Assembly: GCF_000237925.1 (NCBI RefSeq)
Contig: NC_031496.1
Coordinates: 16,002,571-16,066,570 of the forward strand
Reading direction: 5' to 3'
From: Schistosoma mansoni
Taxonomy: Eukaryota; Platyhelminthes; Trematoda; Strigeidida; Schistosomatidae
DNA length: 64,000 nt
Numbering within the stretch: the stretch's first letter is position 1; each line of letters starts with the position of its first letter. The translations under genes and the position numbers were made by a program. This document shows positions 60,301 through 64,000 of this stretch, one piece after another. A model generated the notes under the pieces. The model worked only from the letters and a program-made list of their open reading frames with translations. It was not told where the DNA came from and made no database searches.

Positions 60301-61449
60301 TTAATTAATCAAAAACATGATGTCAATGAATTAGAGAGAAGCGACAATAAAGCAGTCAGCCGTGACGACTCATGAAACTAGCAAATCACATACTCTTTAT
60401 TTATGATTGTTCATCATATGATTTGTCCAAGGTCATCACAACCAGCTCACAAAAATAAAATCTCATTTTTACCAGTTAAATATCTAAGAGTTGGTTAAAG
60501 CTTGAACGTATATTAACTTCAGAAAAGTAGGATTGAAGAGCATCACGACGTGAGCTCGGTAGCTAGATCACAAATATAATCAATAAAATCTAACCAGCAC
60601 AAATGACTAGAGGTGAAAATTATTTGTATCCACCATCCAGTTAGTGTGGATAAGGCATCAGTTTCTCGCAAGTTATAGATACAGTTTTAAGTTCAACGCT
60701 TAATAACTTACACCTGTTACCCCTCGTGGAGGAGCATAGGCCGCCCACCGGACTCTGTCCTCGACAATTCTTTTCAGTTTTCAGTTGCAATTCATTCATT
60801 TGATGTCTGCTTCCTATTCCCGACGCAATGTGTTCCTTGGTTTTCCTCTTTTCCGTTTCCCTTCAGGATTCCAAGTTGGCACTTGCCTCGTTATATAGCT
60901 TGATGATTTCTGTAGTGTATGTCCTATCCACCTGCAGCTTCTTTTCCTAATTTCCTCTTCAGCTGGAAGCTGATTTGTTCACTCCCATAAAACTCTGTTA
61001 CTGATTGTATCCGGCCAACTTAAAACATTCTGGATAATAATGGAACTTGATTCAGCCTTAGCACCATGTATTCTTTTCACTCCGTAAATGACAAATATAA
61101 ATTGTTTTAGAAAATGAGTATGTGTGGTCAAGGAATTCAGTTCAAGGTTCTTTTACATTAAATCGACAGACCCTATAGAAGAACGTGGGTCTATAATGTA
61201 TTTTTATTAAGACCGTAAGCAACAGAGTCGTATACAGCAATTCCTGTCACAGTGTAGACAGTAAAGCTTAAATAATTCAAACTTACTTTTAAATCCACCA
61301 GCATTCTGATGACAGTACGTAAAAGTTGCCGATCAATAGCTTCTCCACATCGTTCTTTATGTATTTCATCCAGTATTTGGCACATCAAACGGGACTGAAC
61401 TTTCTCCTGAGTAATAACATCTTCTCGGAACAACTTAAGAGCTAGATCC
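45219..61449 (-). CDS. CUL4: Cullin-4, C-terminal 596 residues (nine exons; 5' end outside window)
   Basis: CUL4 is the scaffold of CRL4 ubiquitin ligases: its N-terminus binds DDB1 and its C-terminus binds RBX1 and receives NEDD8. Exons, in order: 61449-61287, 56017-55373, 54207-54069, 52937-52753, 51830-51717, 49462-49265, 48673-48575, 47190-47038 and 45314-45219. All junction phases agree. CUL4-type landmarks include [81 protein letters not shown] (neddylation lysine) and the winged-helix end [13 protein letters not shown]...YHYVS. The first exon seen begins one base before a codon, so upstream exons coding the DDB1-binding repeats must lie beyond 64000; none was found between 61450 and 64000. 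Introns are 0.9-5.3 kb and several hold mobile elements. No breaks were seen in the exons. Confidence 0.95.
46199..46729 (+). mobile_element. Non-autonomous RTE-derived short element
   Basis: It begins CCCAAATGCCCTGGTACGGC and shares its first 330 bp with the start of the RTE-like LINE at 57845. It ends with the same tail as that LINE (ATCTGGTGC, TTGTACCAATATTTATGTG) but has no RT. Related copies are at 50416-51304 (-) and 63619-64000 (+). It lies in the last CUL4 intron. The 156- and 99-codon ORFs here are incidental. Confidence 0.75.
47038..47190 (-). CDS. CUL4: CUL4 exon with the neddylation site
   Basis: There are 51 codons in phase 0: [51 protein letters not shown]. The lysine in IVRIMK is the conserved NEDD8 acceptor. 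Confidence 0.95.
47829..48227 (-). mobile_element. SINE with Pol III boxes and a hammerhead; unit-length repeat at its edge
   Basis: Read on the - strand, a tRNA-like GGCTCAGTGGTCTATCGGTT (A box region) and GGTCCTGGGTGTGG (B-box-like) precede a hammerhead core, the order also seen in the 34955 copy. CATGAGTCCATTGAAGCTA at 47830 recurs at about 48229, 399 bp away. This could be a target duplication or the edge of a second tandem unit. It lies in a CUL4 intron. Confidence 0.65.
47868..47918 (-). ncRNA. Hammerhead ribozyme-like motif with compensated stems
   Basis: On the - strand: GCACTA, CTGAGAA (consensus CTGANGA), stem II GTCC-CACAATA-GGAC, GAAG (consensus GAAA), CGG-CCG as stem III, TC, then CAGTGC. 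Stem I pairs AGTGC with GCACT although both arms differ from the other copies. Two core changes argue against full activity. Confidence 0.55.
48575..48673 (-). CDS. CUL4: CUL4 exon (linker before winged helix)
   Basis: There are 33 codons in phase 0: [20 protein letters not shown] to [13 protein letters not shown], matching the animal CUL4 region ending KINQIQMKET. Confidence 0.92.
49265..49462 (-). CDS. CUL4: CUL4 exon (cullin homology, helix-turn region)
   Basis: There are 66 codons in phase 0: [49 protein letters not shown]. Confidence 0.95.
49800..49995 (-). repeat. Interspersed tail repeat, reverse copy
   Basis: Its reverse complement contains GCGGCCAAACCAGAACATAG, CCATGTTAGTAGGTACAGAC and GACATGGCTCACAATCG, in the same order as 13326-13500. 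Confidence 0.6.
50416..51304 (-). mobile_element. Non-autonomous RTE-derived element carrying a nested insertion
   Basis: Its reverse complement starts TGGTACGGCCGAGAGTGG (51304) and ends GTGCCTCCTTGCACCAATG (about 50430), like 46199-46729. It is split at about 51164/50761 by a + strand retroposon with an (AAT)n tail. Substitutions are more numerous than in the other copies, so it is older. Confidence 0.75.
50761..51164 (+). repeat. Short retroposon with (AAT)n tail, nested
   Basis: It matches 26100-26455 in start (GCCTGCTTGAATATCTGGG), middle (TAACTGGCGATCACTC) and tail (AATAAAGC then AAT units). It must be younger than the element it interrupts. Confidence 0.75.
51717..51830 (-). CDS. CUL4: CUL4 exon
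   Basis: There are 38 codons in phase 0: [38 protein letters not shown]. It corresponds to the animal FYLGKHSGRKLQW...LGHCVLKA region. Confidence 0.95.
52753..52937 (-). CDS. CUL4: CUL4 exon
   Basis: It encodes [20 protein letters not shown] to [15 protein letters not shown] and NYPPE. Its first two bases complete a GAA codon begun in the previous exon. Confidence 0.95.
54069..54207 (-). CDS. CUL4: CUL4 exon
   Basis: It encodes [20 protein letters not shown] and [20 protein letters not shown] then LSKLKQ. It ends one base into a codon, with donor GTAAGA. Confidence 0.96.
54570..54800. repeat. Fragment related to the LTR-like repeat at 21444
   Basis: ATTCGTACAGCGAAGGCCGA, GGGTTGGGAACC and AGGACCAATAAGGATT resemble, in order, the reverse complement of about 21710-21590. 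It is diverged and short. Confidence 0.35.
55373..56017 (-). CDS. CUL4: CUL4 large exon
   Basis: It has 215 codons in phase 0. It starts [20 protein letters not shown], passes [19 protein letters not shown] and [19 protein letters not shown], and ends [18 protein letters not shown]. An inner methionine at 55915 is not the start: the frame continues upstream to the CCTAG acceptor. Confidence 0.96.
57290..57345 (-). ncRNA. Possible Penelope-type hammerhead motif
   Basis: On the - strand, CTGAAGA (57331-57325) fits the CTGANGA core. It is followed by an imperfect stem II region (GTGGCTTGCACTGAGTCC), then GAAA (57304-57301) and CGTCAGG. Penelope-like elements are known to carry hammerheads in their terminal repeats, and motifs of this form are widespread. 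The matching stem III/cleavage half was not located. Confidence 0.35.
57845..60290 (+). mobile_element. RTE-like LINE (SR2/Perere-3 type), endonuclease missing, broken
   Basis: The first 320 bp (to 58161) match the 5' part of the short elements at 46199 and 63619. It then passes straight into [22 protein letters not shown] (58137-58373). The frame changes before the main block 58695-59651, which has [20 protein letters not shown], motif [26 protein letters not shown] (motif B) and [10 protein letters not shown] (motif C). C-terminal parts, to about 60000, are in other frames ([13 protein letters not shown]). The 3' tail, with ATTTATGTGTTAAAATAAAT units, ends at about 60290. At least two frame changes are present. 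It lies in a CUL4 intron, on the opposite strand. Confidence 0.85.
58695..59651 (+). pseudogene. RTE-like reverse transcriptase block
   Basis: There are 318 open codons with all RT catalytic motifs ([19 protein letters not shown]) and the downstream [12 protein letters not shown]. The flanking coding parts are out of frame, so this is a remnant of a longer polyprotein and the ATG is incidental. Confidence 0.88.
60715..61010 (-). mobile_element. LINE C-terminal fragment (RTE/Bov-B-like), broken
   Basis: The - strand reads [17 protein letters not shown], then EADIK, then [19 protein letters not shown], with [16 protein letters not shown] upstream. This is the familiar end of a schistosome RTE-type polymerase. 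In-frame stops are present. It differs in family from the + strand LINE just to the left. Confidence 0.7.
61287..61449 (-). CDS. CUL4: CUL4 exon (most 5' exon in window)
   Basis: There are 54 codons after one leading base: [54 protein letters not shown]. The acceptor is GCAAAG, less typical than TAG/CAG, so the 5' edge is slightly less sure. The donor is GTAAGT. Confidence 0.93.
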
Positions 61450-62855
61450 CTTTGCAAAAATTAATAAAAAAAAAACAAAGGAAGCAATGATTATTACAAA
61501 CAACTAAAACTCCTAACTACGTTTAATAAAATAAATTTAATTACATAAACGGCCATTTTATGCAGTTTTTAATAAATTCAAAATGTACGAATATATATTA
61601 GTAAATTTACGAGCGGATGAAACAGAAAAATGACATTACACACTCAAAAATTAGCGCAAGCAAGTCTCCAAATATTGGATATGACAATTAAAAGTTGTCT
61701 ATACTGAACATTTAAGGTGATTAAACATGTGAAGTTACGAACTGTAAGTCTAAATACTTCCCTTCAATAAGCAGAAAATGAAATATTCTCCTAAATGATA
61801 ACTCATCAAGAGGAAGGATCACCTACTAATAGCTTACTGTGTCGATGTTAGTAAATGAGTATTCAAGTCTTGTTAATAGCTTATACAGTAAGTTATCTAT
61901 TTGAATGAAGTGCACACCATACAAAGAGAATTCTTAAAAATTCGAAATTCCTATTAAGGCGTCGAACCCTGATAACAAGGGAGTTAGATATCCACGGAGC
62001 AAAATAACCGACAATTTCTTACACGACTTAACAATAGTTACAGTGTCTAAGATCTTAATTTACTGCTGAAGTAGCCAAAAATTTATTTCCCAGTACGGGG
62101 ATTTAAAAATATGAGTTTATCAAGTTAATTGGATCAACCGAAAGAACCTTTCGTAACAATGATGACTGTGATAAAACTGATGTAGACTCAAAGCTTAACT
62201 TTAACCTGACAGGAATAACGATTAGCAGGAATTAAGTAGCATAAAAAGTAATACACCGATAAATGAAACTAACATGGTACCCGTAACAAAGCAATACCGA
62301 CTACAAATATTAAGACCAATAGAAATAAATGGAGCAAAAGAAGAAATATCGACTATTATATTAAGGTTATGAAAAAATTGTAGAGAAAACTCAAAGGTAA
62401 CTGACTTCCATAATTTCATACATTTAGTTCTCTACACTATCTTAAAGAGAACAAAGTCGAAGATTTGAGCAAAATAACATGAATTAATTTTATTTCATAA
62501 GCTTCCCATCAGCTAACAACTTATATATTTCGAAAATCAAAACTACGGTAAGGTTTACATCCTTATAATAGTAGAAATGGAAGTGTATCATCATGGTGGA
62601 GTAGTAAGATTGAAGACGTATAGTGTTGTAAACAATGCGTGAAAGATTCTGGATCACCAGACATAATAACAAGAGAACATAGAAATGAAATAATGAACTG
62701 ATCATATGATGAAGAAGCTGAACATTAATTAATAGCAATTAAAAATAACACGAGTTGAGATCATTCAGTTAAAAATAAAGTTATGAATTCGGAAGTGATG
62801 CTGTTAAAATAAGAGGGAAAATTGCAGAAATGATGTAACAAGCTGACGATAAAAC
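61450..62855. other. CUL4 intron, no exon recognised
   Basis: I looked on the - strand for the helical CUL4 repeats that should precede DLALKLF and found none. The short ORFs here are AT-driven. Confidence 0.5.
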
Positions 62856-62859
62856 TACT

Positions 62860-63480
62860 ATGGAAAGGGAAAATCTGCAACTCTTTCCTTGGGAATATAT
62901 AAGTCTAGTTTGAGGCGTTTGATAGTTATGGCTTCTGTGAATTTGAAGACAATGGAATTTGACTGTCGGTGGGTGCTGAAAAATTTTAGTTTATCAGCCT
63001 AACAACTTATGTCACACAGATGTTTAATAACAACATTGCTGAAAGCCTTTAAACCTCTTTGACCTGAGACTTTTTGGGATATGTTCTTGGAATCATATGT
63101 AGGCTCTTCCTTGCCTTGTAAATATGACTGCTTTGGCAGGTACATGTATATTTGTATACGTAGTTGAGGGTAACATGAAAGGAGCATTTACTGATCTTTG
63201 ATTGGAGTAAAGGAATAGTTTTATAAAGGACAGTCATCCTGGCTGTAGAAGGTTATGGTCAGTGTGGTATTTATTGTTTATTTTCACTGCAACATGGACA
63301 GTCTTGAATCCAAGTTCAATGAAAATAGATTTTATGACGACTGTGGTTTATTTTAGGCAGTCTTTACATTCCCTGTTGTATGACAAACCATTTTATAAAT
63401 CGCTTCTTCAAGCTTGGTCTTTTCAATGTTAACCATGAAGATATCTGCTAGAACACGAACCAAGTGAACTATCCAGCGCT
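62860..63480 (-). mobile_element. Penelope-like element fossil (RT end and GIY-YIG endonuclease remnant)
   Basis: The - strand shows VLADIFMVNIEKTKLEEAI near 63440, the end of a Penelope-type RT (usual form: LADxFM). It then shows a GIY-YIG-like region: YTCTCQSSHIYKARKSLH and GLKAFSNVVIKHLCDIS, with FTEAITIKRLKLDLYIPKE further on. The fragment is old and broken. Confidence 0.6.
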
Positions 63481-63618
63481 ACACCGATTTAACGACACAA
63501 TGTGATCAAATTGAAGCCAAACATCTTTACGTACGGCATTACATATCTTCAGTCTCACTACTTCATCATGATGATACACTTCCCATCTCGGCGAGGCTTC
63601 ATGATGTGGGCACTTTGC

Positions 63619-64000
63619 CCCCAAATGCCCTGGTACGGCCGAGAGTGGGGAGAGTCCGCTCTCCCTCTCGAAATGCTCTCTCATGGCCACGCGAATATAT
63701 AGCCTCTGCCGGGGAAGTCCTACTCACTGCCTTCTCGTGGCATCACTGTTGTTTACGAAATTGAGAGGATGAAAAGCGAATGTCTGGCGCTTTAACCGGG
63801 TCGGTGGACATGGAAAGTCCACCTAGGGGAGTTGGAAAACCCTGATTCCAAACCAGTGGTGCACATGGGCTCCAGTATCCTGAGGGAACAAATGGCGTAT
63901 GAACCAATCGTTGGTCACCGGCTACCATGGGACTGCATCTCCTCACGATGCTCCACTGCCTTGTGGACTAGACCTTTAGGCCAAAGGCTCCGGGTGTGGC
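63619..64000 (+). mobile_element. Non-autonomous RTE-derived element, cut by the window end
   Basis: It is nearly identical to 46199-46580 from CCCAAATGCCCTGGTACGGC onward, including GCTCCACTGCCTTGTGGACT, the part absent from the 57845 LINE. The close match suggests recent activity. Confidence 0.8.

Noticed and set aside
62222-62738. - strand ORFs as 5' CUL4 exons
   Set aside because: The translations are AT-driven hydrophobic strings with no cullin-repeat pattern.
1-64000. tRNA genes, rRNA, CRISPR arrays, bacterial operons
   Set aside because: Only degenerate tRNA-like boxes inside SINEs were found. No intact cloverleaf, rRNA segment or spacer-repeat array was seen, and the genes are intron-split eukaryotic ones.

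Overview
The window looks like nuclear DNA of a blood fluke (Schistosoma or a close relative). It is AT-rich, with intron-split animal genes, several introns of only 33-40 nt, CR1-like and RTE-like LINEs, a Penelope-like element, and Sm-alpha-type SINEs that carry a hammerhead ribozyme. No sequence search was possible; family names rest on motifs and remembered homologues. 

Three host genes can be assembled exon by exon, with every splice phase agreeing. (1) Cytosolic tryptophanyl-tRNA synthetase, + strand, 14319-18798, six exons, 411 residues, apparently complete. (2) A FERM-domain protein, - strand, 41211 down to 24113: start codon, F1, F2 and F3 lobes in six exons. Its closest remembered relatives are FRMD6/Willin/Expanded, and the C-terminal exons were not found. 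(3) Cullin-4, - strand, 61449 down to 45219: nine exons covering the last 596 residues, through the neddylation and winged-helix end. Its 5' exons lie beyond 64000. The three have unrelated basic jobs (translation, cortical/membrane scaffolding, ubiquitin ligase scaffolding) and nothing suggests an operon. 

Layout. 1-13860 is a graveyard of retroelements: a - strand LINE (240-2560), an LTR-type fossil (2651-5587), a + strand LINE (5930-11300) interrupted by a 3' fragment of the same LINE type as the first (7345-8937), and a third LINE with an interspersed tail repeat (12480-13860). 14256-18798 is WARS. 18800-24110 is intergenic or the unseen end of the FERM gene. 24113-41211 is the FERM gene, whose introns hold SINEs, duplicated blocks and an LTR fossil with a deleted interior. 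41310-42900 is a decayed LINE and 44160-44620 two short coding-like stretches of unknown nature. 45219-61449 is CUL4, with introns packed with RTE-derived elements, a hammerhead SINE and an RTE LINE. 62860-64000 holds a Penelope-like fossil and a further RTE-derived short element.

The most interesting signals are three diverged hammerhead ribozyme copies, one with apparently covarying stems and one at the junction of two inverted SINE halves; a possible Penelope-type hammerhead; a family of short elements that look like internally deleted RTE LINEs, one carrying a nested insertion; and two ungapped duplicated blocks that abut one another next to a FERM exon. I found no wholly new biological system.
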